64,000 nucleotides of DNA from the NCBI GenBank assembly GCA_020881915.1, contig JAJFPB010000011.1, forward strand, positions 1,488,001-1,552,000, written 5' to 3'. This stretch comes from Paramyrothecium sp. XJ0827. Its lineage: Eukaryota; Ascomycota; Sordariomycetes; Hypocreales; Stachybotryaceae. The position numbers and the translations under genes were made by a program. Below are positions 22,396 to 34,400 of the stretch, in pieces (within the stretch, counting starts at the first letter, position 1; each line of letters opens with the position of its first letter). Under the pieces are notes generated by a model, which saw nothing but the letters and a program-made list of their open reading frames with translations, made no database searches and was not told the DNA's origin.

Positions 22396-23907
22396 ATGGC
22401 ACGAATCATACTCCCGATATTAGTGACCCTGGTTATCGTCCTTTCTTTCGCCGGCATTTCGTTTATCCTAGTATGTCGCACCAATGGGGTTATTTTGAAT
22501 GGAAGCTGAAAATTTGCAGGTACGATGCTGGAGTCTGGCCAGGATGTCCATGAAAACGGCCGAGTATCAGACCGTAATGCATTGTGGCAGACTGTACCCG
22601 GCGTCGGTAAATAGCGTGTAAGTCCAGCCAGCCGAGGTCTCATGAGACATAAGCACTGAAGTCTTTCAAGTTGCCCAGTGGATAAGCAGGCACAGACAAC
22701 GATGAACGCCATGTGAGTGCTCTCCGGGCTTGAAGGTGTCATGCTTCTAACACTTACAGGCACGACATTTATACGGAACATGCGGAGGGCCGACCATTCA
22801 TGTCACCGCGAAATAACTTAAAAAGGGTTCTCGATATCGGGACAGGCACTGGAGTCTGGCTGCTGTATGTGTTCAGGCTGCAATTACTGAGAGCTCTACT
22901 GATTTATTTCAGGAAAGTGAAAGAGCTTTTCCCCCGCATCGACCTTACGGCGACCGATGTCTATCCGATGATTACTGATGACGCACGAGACCGATGCCGA
23001 TTCCTCATTCACGACATGAACAAGGGATGGGGTTGCTTAGGCGGCCCTTACGACCTCATACACATGCGTGCTCTCCGAGGCTCTGGCCCGAACTGCAAGA
23101 GGGCTTTCAGGCTTGCTTCTGAAAGGCTCGCCCCAGGCGGCTACTTGGAGTTTGTCGATATGAGTCCGCCGAAATCTGGGCATGATTGGGTGCCGAGCTT
23201 GGAAGACCTACGAGACACTCTATCGCTCCAAGCCACTGAAGGTTGGTGCGATGAATGGATGAATGAGGCAGGACTGAGAATCATAAGTCGGAGGACGGAC
23301 CCCGTGAACCTCAAGGAATACCCTGAGCTTCGCGATGAGGCAGTGGAGTGGCTAATAGGTTTCCTAAGGGAAGCATTTGGAAAAAATGTCTCTCCGAAGT
23401 CCCTCGATGACCGGTCAAAGAAACTGACGGATGATCTGGATGATCTAGCCAAGTCAGCATATGTGCGCATGTAAGTTTGACTGATCTAGACATGGGTGAA
23501 CGATTCTGACGATAGAGTGAAAATAGAGTTCGAGTGATAGCGCAGAAGCCAGAAGACAGTCTCGACAAGGACCACCAGATGCCTTTCTGGCGGGCATTCG
23601 ATCTAAGTCGATGGCGTTTGCAGCGAGGCAGCGTCCAGGTCTTCAGTACGGAGGACGACCTCCCAATTACGAGGATGTGGATGCATTACGCTTGTCTCGT
23701 CTTTGGGATGATAGGATCCAGCTTTGCCAGAGCCCTGGAGCTTGCAGAATGTCTAGTATGTTTTTTGGGCAATATCTCGAGGAAGAGGCTAATAAATTGT
23801 AGTATAATACGTGGACGGGACGGCGGGGAGACGTCCCCGGCGATGAGCCTAAGGTTCCAGCTTCCTTTGGGACATTTGAATCAAGTAACTTTGTGACGGG
23901 AGTGTAG
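22396..23907 (+). CDS. Membrane-anchored LaeA-like SAM methyltransferase, 403 aa
   Basis: Seven exons keep one frame through six introns: 22396-22470, 22520-22617, 22671-22712, 22760-22864, 22913-23470, 23527-23755 and 23803-23907. Each intron has GT-AG ends and is 46-56 bp. The cumulative length is 1,212 nt. The product has one hydrophobic helix at residues 3-25, then a class I methyltransferase fold with motif I VLDIGTGTGVW. The acidic strand end TATDVYP, the post-motif HDMNKGWG, DLIHMRALRG and LAPGGYLEFVDM follow. This order is that of fungal LaeA/UMTA-type methyltransferases, which use S-adenosylmethionine. Targets are unknown, and most relatives are soluble, so the helix is unusual. The first exon is the least certain; a start at 22,541 is possible. 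Confidence 0.75.
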
Positions 23908-24431
23908 GTTACCTCACGTTGGCTCTGGACTGTCCGTTTCATAATCACATTTTGAGTACGAAATACAGCCCCATCGCAAGTTAGTGCCCCTGGTAGCTGA
24001 TATGCACAACGTTATGGAATTATGGTGTAATACTGTCGCCCTAGTTCGGTCCATGTTCATGCCTAACTTGACCCTCATTCTTTACGTTCCCCGTATGGGA
24101 ACCTGGTTCTTGGCCTAGGTGGGGTCCCCACCTCCACACCTCCTTGCCTGCAACCCGCTTGGAGGCATTTACCCCTGACGAGGACCTCGTTGCTGACCTC
24201 TTGATTCATTTACAACCTAGTTGACGGTTGATTTTCACGTTATTACCGGTTTGTGCCCCCCAAGCGGATCGGCTCCGGCGCTAAGGCAATATTGGCAAGA
24301 AATGCATGGCCAATCCACGAGAGGAGCCGCGCAATTGCATACATAAAGCAAGCCCTGCATGGACATGGTTGTCCCGCCAGTTCTGCTGGTCAGCTTTCTG
24401 GTCGGATGTAATTCTCCTGCGCAAGCCTGAC
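23908..24431. other. Intergenic between methyltransferase and membrane protein
   Basis: No gene was recognised. The ATG at 24,306 is in frame with the next gene but adds a polar Trp-rich stretch that looks unlike a protein start. Confidence 0.3.
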
Positions 24432-25413
24432 ATGGAGTCAACAACCGAAGTCCTGTTGGTGAAAATCATCTTGACCGCCGTCCTGTCGCTTCAGTTTTTA
24501 TATTTCTCCCTTACACTTTACCGAGCCGACCGTGACAGAGCCTACCAGGCTACGAGCATACAAAAGCGCATCATTGGCCTCGCCGGAAATCTTCATTTGT
24601 GGCTACTGCTAGTGACCGACCTGTGCGGCTGGGTTGGAATACCCTTCTTGTACCTTGCTCATCAATCGGAGTGGTATCTATTCGCATGCAAGCTCCTTGT
24701 TTTGCTCTCCGCCAATTTCCATGAGGTTTGCGTCGAAGATATCCCACATCATGGCCGCCACTTACAATTTTTAGCATATCATAGTGTTCTTCCGTGTAGC
24801 ACGAGCTTGGAACAAACGGGGATGGGCCATTTACTGCGGCTGTACGGTTGGTCAAGTTCTCCACGGAGGACTCACTTTTACTACATTCCTCGACCACAAA
24901 CCACATCCACTTGAACGAACAGAGTCGGGGATCTGGGCCGCCGCGTCTTGGACGCATGCAGGTGTCGCAGGATTGGCGACACTTGCACTCCTAGCGACCA
25001 CAGGGGAGAACAGGAGGAGGTTGTGGCCGTGGGCCGTGAACAATTGTGTTCTCTGTGTACTATCCGCCGGCTGCTGCCTCACAGTGATCGGTCAGGATAG
25101 GGTGCGAATCACTGTAAACTGGGGTTGCCAGTGCATTTCCCTGGTGTTCGGTAGCATTGAGAAGGATGCTCGAAGATTGTTCCGAACGGAACAAGCCTCT
25201 CTGCCCAAAGGAGAAGAAGCGCGCGCAGCCGTTGCAGACATTGGTCCGAAGGATGTTTCCGGAGTGGAAGCCTCGACCCAGAAGCTCGATTCCGAAATCC
25301 AGCTGTTCCCTACGACATCTTCACAGCGAGGTACACATTCTATGTTTGGGGCATCCCTGTTCGAGCTGTTAGAGCGTCTCGGGGAGCGAGTCAATGTTAG
25401 GTCCTTGGTGTGA
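24432..25413 (+). CDS. Seven-helix membrane protein, 310 aa
   Basis: Exon 1 (24432-24725) and exon 2 (24775-25413) join in phase 0 over a 49-bp intron ending TTTTTAG. Hydrophobic segments fall at about residues 8-30, 50-72, 80-105, 112-132, 150-170, 180-200 and 208-225. This suggests seven transmembrane helices with a cytosolic tail of about 80 residues rich in charged residues. The start at MESTTEV is chosen because the longer form adds a non-membrane stretch. I see no rhodopsin lysine signature or known receptor motif. It could be a receptor-like or transporter-like fungal integral membrane protein. The methyltransferase upstream is on the same strand, but the 524-bp gap gives no sign of a shared transcript. 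Confidence 0.65.
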
Positions 25414-26004
25414 ATAGGCTTTAATCTCATTCACATTCAGATTGTCCCATAATGAAGCTCCACCTTCTTGGTTCGTGTCAGACGCTAACGTCTGGTCAGC
25501 TCATTACGGACCTGGGAGAGCCATGGCCCTGTGTCCGGACGCACACAGCAAATCGTACCAGGTTCGGCAAGACTGGACGGTCGGACCCTCCGAGCACCGC
25601 TGTGGGGACGACATCTAAGCTTCCCCCACCATCTCAGCTCTTGACCGGCCAACCCGGACCACATCCCTAGGGTCCGCCATTACGTCTTCCTCCCTGTCTC
25701 ACGCCACACGCTTACCCAGGGTCTATCCCTACTCCGAACAATGTACGGGACGGACGTGAGCTTCCGCCCCGATAGCGTACTTTGGATTTATTGGTCAAGT
25801 CGAGTTCGTATCCGAAATACGTCAACATTGCCGCATACACCCAGGCATAGCGCCTCTGGTATAAAGTATACCTCCGTTGCTTCACCTTGACTTGTCAGAA
25901 CCAACATCCAATAACCTGCAGCTAAGGTACTTCCAGCCGCTTGACCTGCCCTCTGAGGAATAATCAGCTGATCCATGGAATAGATGCATCATAAGAAGGC
26001 GTAG
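25414..26004. other. Intergenic, no gene recognised
   Basis: No coding pattern with splice support was seen. Confidence 0.35.
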
Positions 26005-26409
26005 ATGCCGATGGATCCGTCCGCTGTAAGGAACCAGGGAATGCAGAAGCAAGATAATTCGGACCGCGGAACAAATTGCCAACTGGCATGCAAAATTCTC
26101 GAACAAGCCATGAAAGGTGGCAACAAAAAATTAAATTGGGTTCATAGGAAACCCCGATTAAGACGAGCGCGAAGGCGGGACCCCTACTGCTGTTCGTGCG
26201 GAAAGACCGAAAGAAGGGCTCCCATAGGGTTTCAGTGCATGTGCGGCCATGAGGTGTGTGCTGAGTGTTTGCACTTGCAGGACCTTGAAGAAAAGGCACG
26301 GGTTGCGGGGGGGGGCTTCTTGGTGCATCTCGGCCATTACGATCATCATCACTACGACCTGCGCAACCATGGTCACCTGGCTGACGATGAATTTGGGTGG
26401 AGGGCATGA
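26005..26409 (+). CDS. Small Cys/His-rich protein, 134 aa
   Basis: A single-exon frame. The core DPYCCSCGKTERRAP is followed by FQCMCGHEVCAECLHLQ, giving CxxC then CxCxHxxCxxC. This is a zinc-ribbon or RING-like layout seen in short fungal proteins of unknown function. The N-terminus is polar and basic (KPRLRRARRRD). The C-terminus is His-rich (HYDHHHYDLRNHGH), which may bind metal. The function is unknown. A similar Cys pattern occurs in the 43-residue protein at 35,731. Confidence 0.55.
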   Translation: MPMDPSAVRNQGMQKQDNSDRGTNCQLACKILEQAMKGGNKKLNWVHRKPRLRRARRRDPYCCSCGKTERRAPIGFQCMCGHEVCAECLHLQDLEEKARVAGGGFLVHLGHYDHHHYDLRNHGHLADDEFGWRA

Positions 26410-26914
26410 TCCTCGGTTACTGCGTATGTAGCGGCAGTTTTAGTTTCGACCAAGCGTGTGACGCGTCGATCGCCAAGACCTACATCTTTCTGTCTCTAAT
26501 ACCTGTTTCTTCCGCACGTCTCATGCAGTATGCCGTGCTTTTGACTCGTCGTATCTTACCGTGCTGTGCTTAAGAGGGTGCAATCATTTGCGTGGAGTTA
26601 ACTAAAGTTTCTTTCCTGACCGGGTGCCGCACCTGCAGCCGCCATACAGTCTCAGCCGTGGACACTGGGATGGTGTGTTGAATCAGGGGAGAGGCGACCT
26701 GCCGGTCCAAGGAGACACTTCAGATCAAACGAGCGGGCGCTCATGGCTAACATCGGCACATGAATCTGCTTGCAAGCAGCGAGTGGCTTAAGATCGTTAG
26801 GATCGTGCCGAATGGTGTTGATCGGTTCGGTCCCTGCGAGTGGGTGTCGCTCGGTGGTCTGTCCGACTCCTTACTTGAGGATGCGCCGAGTGATCGGGTG
26901 ACTGATGGATTGCT
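26410..26914. other. Intergenic, no gene recognised
   Basis: Nothing supported was seen. Confidence 0.35.
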
Positions 26915-27393
26915 GTGCCATATTATGAGACAATGAAACTCGGCTCACACCATTGTTGGTACTTCCACGGTGTTCTCACACTGCTACATCCCTTAATCAT
27001 ATCCGACCCAAAAGAAGTTCAATTTCGGCCTTTCAGCCAATTTGCCAATATTGATCAAGCAGTTGAGATCGACAGGAGTGATTGGTGGCGGAATCATGTC
27101 AAGGATCCCAAAAGCGCAAAAGATCGCTATACGAAGAGACCTTGGGAAGTAGTTGAGGAAGCTTGTTATGGTATTCATATGAAGCCACCCTAGAAAGAGC
27201 CAGAGGATCCCGAAGTGAAAAACGCAACCATCAAAACTATCATACTGGTCATCGAAATGATCAAGAGCTTGCTCAAAGTGGCAGAAGACATCAGCGAGGA
27301 TGAAGGTACGCTAACTTAATACAGTTCCACCAAAAACACATGCTGACGGATCTAGTTGATTGTGCTCCTCAATTTTTGGCTGCATGAGGCAGT
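26915..27393 (+). pseudogene. Unrecognised relic with in-frame TAG
   Basis: A frame with coding-like composition (DRSDWWRNHVKDPKSAKDR) runs to a TAG at 27,191-27,193. It then continues in phase (KEPEDPEVKNATIKTIILV) to a plausible donor near 27,305 and acceptor ATCTAG at 27,355. The following exon stops soon (DCAPQFLAA). No family was recognised and no ATG with good context was found. Confidence 0.3.
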
Positions 27394-28233
27394 GGAAGGG
27401 TGGCGATTACGGTCATTTCTCTAGGCTATCGTCAATCATAATGCGCCATGAGTACCGGCTTGTGCCCTGTCTCGTGATCCACCACGGTTCTTCCGGACCA
27501 GCTGAATATATCTCAGACTTCTGCTATGCGCTAGGAAAGCCACCCGGTAGCTGGAATCTTGCCATCAGCCCACCAGCCTTCAGGTACAGGATGAGATGGA
27601 GGCTCCCCACTCCGACCTAACCTGCCGGCGTTCCCTGATCATCAAGCCCCGACCAAGTCGGACGTCTGATCTCACCGGATTGTGTCAGACATCACGTTGT
27701 TCCTTCTTATTACCTGTGTTATGCGCCCGAACAAGTGGTTGTCGGCAGCTTCCTGTCACCTCTCTGCCAACTTCCTGAAAAATGCGATCAGCGTAGTGCC
27801 ACTGTCCTCTTGTCGTGTGCTCCGTCTGCGTCAAGGCCAGGCCGCCACGTGAAGCGAGTGTGAGATACATAAGGCTGACGCACGTCACCTGCTCTGCATT
27901 TCTTGGCTCTATTTTTGTATCCTCATCGATGCACTGCCCATGTTCCTGGTTGCCTTCCATGTGGTTCGCAAATTTCTCCATGTGGCCGGCGGCCCACTGG
28001 ATCCTATTCGCCTCCTTGACATCCATGGCCATTTGCACGATCTGGAACGGGAACCGGAGAGCTGCTAGAGCTGCTGAAGAGGCAAAGCCAAAGGTAAAAC
28101 CGCTATATGACAGCCCGTATATGAAACTCACTCTTGATAGATATCCGACGACGACGATTGGGTTAGCTGCAGGGTCGACGAGAAAGACTGGCCTGTCGTC
28201 AGGCGATTGCCACTCGTACGTGTGGTTTACAGC
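27394..28233. other. No supported gene
   Basis: Open frames overlap on both strands (plus 27,815-28,258; minus 27,685-28,131). Neither has a splice-supported model or a known motif. The minus frame has a plausible amphipathic stretch but starts with GTG. Confidence 0.3.
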
Positions 28234-29059
28234 ATGCCGAACGACAGCCGATCCATAATTGCGGCCCCTCTATCCTCTATTCAGACGCTACGCCAATCGG
28301 CACCCGAGTCTGAGATTCTGTCTCCATTTCATACGAGACACGCGATTTACGAATTAGCCAAGGTAGACTGGGAATCATATGGGGCTTTAGCTGATCATAT
28401 GGCCTGTTAAAGCCTCGAAAGGCTACTTAGCGCGTTGATTGCGTCGGACCGCATCCCCGGCCTCGACAGATTGGCTTTACAGATCGCAGAACCGCTATAC
28501 AGGGTGACCCTCATGTGGGAAATACTCTACCGCAATGCCAAGGTATGTCTTCCACCGCGTATTTGAAGTCACCGCTGACTCCTTGCAGACATCTGCTTTA
28601 TTTGTCAGGAGGCGGTATGCGCTCCGTCTTGCTCTCTGTTATGAGCTTGACGCGAGTGCGAGCGACCTTGTCTGCCGAAACCCCGTTGCATGGGAAGAAC
28701 ACATCCTGGCTCTTTGGAGGGATTTGCAGCGCACAATGGACCCGGAGGATGTGCTGAAGAATCTTCGGATGTGTTATCGCTTGTTCGAGTATGCAATCCA
28801 AGCGAGTGCGCGGCGCACAGCCTCTAGCGGATCAAGCATGCAGGGATATAGCATTGTTTTGGACGAAGGCAATGAAAAGGGACTCGGGGAGATTGCCGTA
28901 CGGCCGTGTGATGACGGCAACTGGGACCAGTCGCTTGAGGTCAATCGCGCTTTGCACGAACTACAATCTCTTCAGCAGCCTTTCCGAAACGAGGCGAGGG
29001 ATGTTCGTGTAGAGTTGGGACATGTGTTCAAATCAAGGGGGCTACTCCCTCTCTCATGA
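28234..29059 (+). pseudogene. Unrecognised spliced gene with one in-frame TAA
   Basis: Exon 1 (28234-28542) and exon 2 (28589-29059) join in phase 0 across a 46-bp intron (GTATGT donor, CGCTGAC branch, TTGCAG acceptor). A TAA at 28,408-28,410 breaks exon 1 in a position where CAA would fit. The protein is helical, with segments such as RLALQIAEPLYRVTLMWEIL and ALRLALCYELDASASDL. The rest of exon 2 is long and open. No domain was recognised. If the stop is real, translation could only restart downstream. Confidence 0.5.
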
Positions 29060-29841
29060 TGGCAATCCCCATGCAGCTGCCGACGACGCCCTTACCCGGC
29101 GGACCGAAGTGTGGGCATTGCATGAAAAGCTGTGATCAGATAGAGGTGAAGGTCCCACAAGATTGGAGATCATTTGAGGTGTGGCTCACCTTCATCATTC
29201 CTCATCCATTCCACAGTTTAGAATTGAGCATTCTTTATCCCTCACTGCTTAGATTGATTCATCACGTATGCCAGTATCCACCCCATGGGTAGCCAAGATG
29301 GATCCTCCCAACGCCACCGACATGCATACGAAGCGCTGGACTACGGGCCCAGCTGCAAGTGCGGCATCTCGGCCCTAGACAAGTGCTCACAGTCGGAAAG
29401 GTGGCGCTGCTCCATGCTACGTACTCTACAACCATGCAATTATGAGGACACTTCGCCACGGTTCACACAAGACTTCTGGCCTAGTGGGTTTTAGCATGAC
29501 TACCTTACCCCTACCACAACTTTCTCGTTTGCTGCCTCCTCTCGCCTAGAATAATCCGGAAATGGCCCGGCGCGTCCGTGGCCCAACTCGTGGTTTCCAC
29601 TCGTAGCTGTCAGATTGATCTGTCACAACAAGCAGCCACTCCCACCCGCCGAACCGACAATAAAGCCCTCACCGTTCTGCTCGGATCTGAATTGCTTGGA
29701 AATGCGAGGTACATAACGAAGCTACCCATCGATTCGATGTTCATGTCTGGCCCTTGCTTCTGCGCCGTCCTGAATCTCAGAACATGCCCCAAATTCCGAG
29801 TCGCATATCGCGCGGTTTGCAACTCCCCTTGAATCGTCGCC
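29060..29841. other. Intergenic, no gene recognised
   Basis: Several short frames without splice or family support were seen. Confidence 0.3.
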
Positions 29842-30640
29842 ATGGCACCCCAGTTGTATGAAGCCAACGACGGGACGGATCCTAGCGTTCCCGAGAGTTC
29901 AAAGGACAATAAAGGAGCCCAAGGGGTAAGGTATCATGCCTCGATTCTTAGGAAACCATCTCACAATTTGACAGACACTCGATCCGAACCCATTCAACAC
30001 CGTTCCGCAAAATAACGACGAGTGGACAATCTGTCTCATCCCGCTAGGCGAATACGCAGAACTCAAAGGGGCCCAAGTTGAAGGCTCGCTTCGTATCAGT
30101 GTGGTTGGCGCAACCCCGAATAATAAAACCCAGGTGGTCGCGATTTGTCGGCTATGCCTGCCATGGCTAGATACGCATGGGATATCGTATCAAGAGCTGC
30201 CTCCAGCAAAAGCTTGGCAGAGAATCTGCCCAGCTCTTGAAAACGAGGCCTCGATACACGGAACGTCGGTAGCAGATCAACGAAGTCGTTGCCGCTCTCA
30301 GTACCATGTCAACCATTTCATCCCAACAATCAATAACACATTACGATCCGGCCGAGGCACTGGATACGATCAATTCATGACGAGTTTCATACAAGCACGG
30401 AAAATCTTCCCACATGAGATGCCATCATGGGGCTCAGGGGTAACAGCCGTGTAAAGCCATGTTGTAGGTGCCATTATTAATTGCCTACAGGTAGCTTCCA
30501 GCCTTCCGAGCGAGGTTCGTCTTCGTGAGCCTGCTTCGATCCTCAAGGGCCAGCCGATCCGGTTCGAATACCTTTTGACCGCTTACTGGAAAAAGAGGGC
30601 GCAGCCAGCACTGGACAACCAGAAAGGGGAGGTGTCGTAA
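29842..30640 (+). CDS. Unrecognised spliced gene, about 234 aa
   Basis: Three exons fit one frame: 29842-29925, 29975-30448 and 30491-30640. Introns are 49 and 42 bp with GT-AG ends (ACAG and TACAG acceptors). The ATG has a good context (GCCATGG). The peptide contains DEWTICLIPLGEYAELKG, then RLCLPWLDTHGISYQELPP with a single CxxC-free Cys pair, and ends QPIRFEYLLTAYWKKRAQP. No known family. The third exon shows that the minus-strand frame over 30,485-31,123 is a shadow. Confidence 0.55.
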
Positions 30641-31552
30641 TACGATAGCGGAACGAGGCATGGTTCTCCAGGGTTTCCATAGCCCAACTCCAGCAGCGAC
30701 GTAATGGAGGAGGACATGCTCCGCTAAATGCAGATGCAAACCTACGGTATGCCCTCCGTTCACGCCATAAATGGGCTTCATATGTATGGAAAGGGGCTGT
30801 TGTGCCAGTGTCGTGCCTGTTCCTGCAGTGTCACCCATAGAAGAGAGGTAACATAGATAGCGGCGCCACAACCATCTTGTCCTATCGATCTCGATCGCCC
30901 TAGTCGTGGACGCTCTCTTGGAATGCAGGCAGGGAATTGAATGCATCACAGGTCGACTGCACCTTGTCTGATCTACCACAACAACACGGCGGCGGCGGGA
31001 CTCGCAGCTTGGCTCCACTACCCATGCCCACGGGTTCATGGACCCGGCATACTGCCCCAGGAGTTGATATAAACAAGACATGTCTGACCCCCTGTCTCGC
31101 GCGGTTTCATTTGTAAGTGCCATCGAATCATGGAGGATGGCTTAGGAACGTTGGCTTAGGTTTCCGCCCCTGCTTGTTCTTTGCTGTTTTTCGTGTCTAC
31201 CCAGCAGCAACGCCTTTTCTTAGCCTTATCACAAGGGAGCCCCTCTCTCAGTAATTTATGGACTAACTGGTAACACATCCGCCGTCTACGCCATGTCAGC
31301 TAGGCAAGGGAGTCCCTGCTGTGGACCTAACCGGGCTCCTGCGCACCACCATCGCCTACCTCCTCGCCGGAGGCTCGGACAAATCAAGATTAGTTAAGAC
31401 TAGTGGCAACGCTACGGACAAGCAATGTGAAACGCACGTACTGGTGTTCGGCTGAGACCACGTGATATCTTCATGTCAGGCGTCGCCCACCTGCTGCTCA
31501 GTTTTCTGCTCTTTACTTTATTCACATCTTAGCTACTCAAGAGAAACGACAA
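30641..31552. other. Intergenic, no supported gene
   Basis: A minus-strand ATG frame covers part of this stretch. It overlaps the splice-supported plus-strand exon and looks unlike a protein. Confidence 0.35.
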
Positions 31553-32032
31553 ATGTCTCAGTGCACCATGACGCATGGCGATGTTCTTGATTTACAGGAA
31601 CGGTTAAAGGATGAGGGATTCTCGACTATATGGCCGTGGCTTGCAAGTCGGCTACCAGTAAGGATACTCAGTCTTTCTTAAGAGAGCTTGCTAATGATGG
31701 ACAAGGAGAGTAGAAAAACGGAGGTTTTCGATGGCTACCTGCGTATTTCTGAGATTCCGCTTGCTCAAGGTGATGAGTTAAGAGCGCAGGGTTTTGCAAA
31801 TTTCTTCGACATAATCTGGGAAGCCATCAAAAATCCCGAAGATGAGACAACCTTTCAGCTTCTTTTGGAGGTTCTCGCCGAGTTGTGTATGGGCCACGAG
31901 CTCGAGGGTCTAAATGAGGAGCAGAAATCGACTCTACGAGCATTTGTTGAGGAGAAGAAAGAGAAAACAGGCGCCGTGGGCCAACCCCAGCCAGATTCTG
32001 CCCCCGAAAGCGCTGAGAAATCTGGTGAATAG
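31553..32032 (+). CDS. Unrecognised small acidic protein, 143 aa
   Basis: Exon 1 (31553-31657) and exon 2 (31706-32032) join in phase 0 over a 48-bp intron with GTAAGG donor and a TTGCTAATG branch site. The protein starts MSQCTMTHGDVLDLQERLK and is helical. A Leu/Glu-rich block follows (FQLLLEVLAELCMGHELEG), and the charged tail ends PESAEKSGE. Function is unknown. The small size and charged tail would fit a regulator or adaptor, but nothing specific is seen. Confidence 0.6.
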
Positions 32033-33058
32033 TCATTTGTGCACTAGGTAGTACCACAAACCCGACATTTTTCTTCACGATTCTGTATAGCATGGAGAGA
32101 TGTTCGGTGGACGCAACGGGCTTACAGGCCTAGAGACTCTTCGTGGTCCAGAATTAAACGTGGCTCATCATCGCTATCAAGTAGCTAGAGTGTATTCATT
32201 TGTCAATTTTACATGGCATCCGAAACGGCGTCTCCCTCCCCTCCTTGGACGGCGTCACAGCCAGTCTTGGCCGCTTGAAAGTCTTCCTCACATACGTCTT
32301 CTCTCCTCCTACGCTTGTAGGCACCGTCGCTTCGCACACAAACATGACCGGCCGAGGCCAGGGATGCCGCTGTGAGCATCTTGTGTCCTACACGTCTGTA
32401 CCTCTCAGGCGAGGCCAAATACTCTCACTTGCGCGAGCAACACGGTAAGCTCTTTGGTCGGAGTAATACCACTAAGGGATACGTAGAGAGTTTTTCAATC
32501 AGGCATTGTCATCGAGACGCTTTGGAAGCTAGCACCATCCAACCCCCACGCTTGCCTCAATGGCGAATCGACCCATGCATGAGCCAGCTCCACCTCGAAG
32601 CTAATTTGCAACGCTAAGGATGGATAGCGTCGGAGTGGGAGAAGACGGGGAATTGGCTGTGATGACCAGTGCACCCTCTCACCCCAGAGACCCTGGAACT
32701 GTGGAGATTAGTGTATGGACCAGAATATGGCGCCAACAACTCACATGATTCGCGAATATCTAAACGAGCTATATATAAATTGCCATTCTCTCGAAGTCTT
32801 TGACAATCTTTATCAAACTCCTCGCGCTCACACAACCTCGGTGTGCGGGTATATACAACGGGTATCCTCGCCAGTGTTTCATTAATTCTACCAGTATCAA
32901 ACATTCTCGAAATTGTTATCAAGCTTGCCATTGCTCGACTCAACCACACCAAAGATTGCAACACGTCTTCTGCTACAAGAACTGGATGCCAACTGGACGC
33001 CAACTCGATCATCTGCTTGTTCTTGCACACGGGCAAAGAGAGAGTATGGTTAGGCAAG
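32033..33058. other. Intergenic, no gene recognised
   Basis: The frame of the next gene is open from about 32,843, but the upstream peptide looks like leader sequence, with no domain. Confidence 0.3.
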
Positions 33059-33985
33059 ATGAAAAGACCAAGGACTGCCTTCGATGAAGGCAGCAAGGCC
33101 TCAGTGAAGCGCCAAAGTACGGGCCTAGTACGCTCAGGGGCCAGCAACATCGGGCTGTCTTGCGAAGGAATCGAACCGGCCGATCAAGCCACAGAGCGTG
33201 AAATGAGCCTACAAACTCTCCTTCCTGAGATGATTGCCAGCATAGCAACCTACCTTTGTCGTCAAGATGTGATGAACTTCTCCCTAACATGTAAAACTAT
33301 TCATGCCGGTACTCAAGCAATGGCGGCTAAGGAGATTATCATAAAGGCAAGATAATATTCAACATATCATGAGGATATGCATACTTACACAATTCAGGAT
33401 TATCGGTATACAGAAGAATACGAATACGCACAGGAAACCCGTGATTATGCCTCCACGCTTCAAAGCGTGGCAGGTAGACGCGAAGCTCGTCGCGCTATTC
33501 GAGCTGCTTACCCTTACTACGCAAATGTCGTCAACAATGTAAAGTCGTTTGCATTTAGAAATGGCATTCTTTGCTTCACTCAACAGAGAAGCTGCTTTAT
33601 TATCGACATTCGGGGAACAAGTCTCGCAAGCATCAATGCCAGAACTAGGGATGTTGCTTCACTAAGACGAGTGGTCAGGAGCCGCCTAATATGGGAATCA
33701 GCGATGAGGAGCGATTGGACGAAAAGGTCCCGACTCATACCTTTAAATTGCGTTCACAATGTACTATCGTGCATATGCATTCTAAAGGAGGATCCTCCAA
33801 CACACTCTTTAGCAGCCTGGGATCTAAGAGCCAACCGGCTCATTGCAAATGCCGAAGACGAAGCTCTTACGCTTGGATATGACGAGGACCAAGAATCATC
33901 GACTGATGGAGTACATCTCGTGCAGAGGCCCTCAAATCTTGTGATTTTGCAGCAAAGCTTCAACATGAATGAGGGGAGGCTGTGA
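33059..33985 (+). pseudogene. F-box protein with one in-frame stop
   Basis: ATG at 33,059 leads into MSLQTLLPEMIASIATYLCR, then DVMNFSLTCKTIHAGTQ, a clear F-box, which would bind Skp1 in an SCF ubiquitin ligase. A TAA at 33,353-33,355 follows. The same phase continues without break to 33,985 with coding-like sequence (LDLRANRL-type strands, WDLRANRLIANAEDEALTL). The stop fits CAA changed to TAA. Without it the product is about 308 aa. Substrate-binding repeats cannot be named. Confidence 0.6.
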
Positions 33986-34400
33986 ACGAATCAACTCAGC
34001 CTTGACCCCACCCAAGGCAACCCTGATCAAGGTATGTTGCGAGATTTAGAAGCTGAATAATGACCTTCAACTCTGCCTCAGCTGACGAAGCTCAACCGTC
34101 ACCTATCAATAAACCCAGCACTTGACGACCATACCTCGGTGCATGATCTAGTTGAACGCCGCAGCCAACCCTAGATGGATGGGTTCCAGTAGCTCCATCT
34201 AAGCCATGGCAATGCGACAGGGGCAAGGGTTTTCTATACTGAGTATGGCAACTTTGCACCAAAGAGTGTCTGTCTTTCGCCTTCACAATCTCAGGCTCAG
34301 CATCTTCGGCTGCGATGTCATCGAATGGTGGCTCGGAGAAACCAAGAATAACGGTGATGTATATCGGTTCGACTTGATAATTAACCTCAAGTATCGCAAT
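33986..34400. other. Intergenic between converging genes
   Basis: No gene was seen between the F-box frame and the end of the asparaginase. Confidence 0.35.

Noticed and set aside
27685..28131. Minus-strand 148-codon frame
   Set aside because: GTG start, no family, overlaps an equally long plus frame; not enough support.
30485..31123. Minus-strand 212-codon ATG frame
   Set aside because: It overlaps a plus-strand third exon with clean splice signals (30,491-30,640) and its peptide has no motif.
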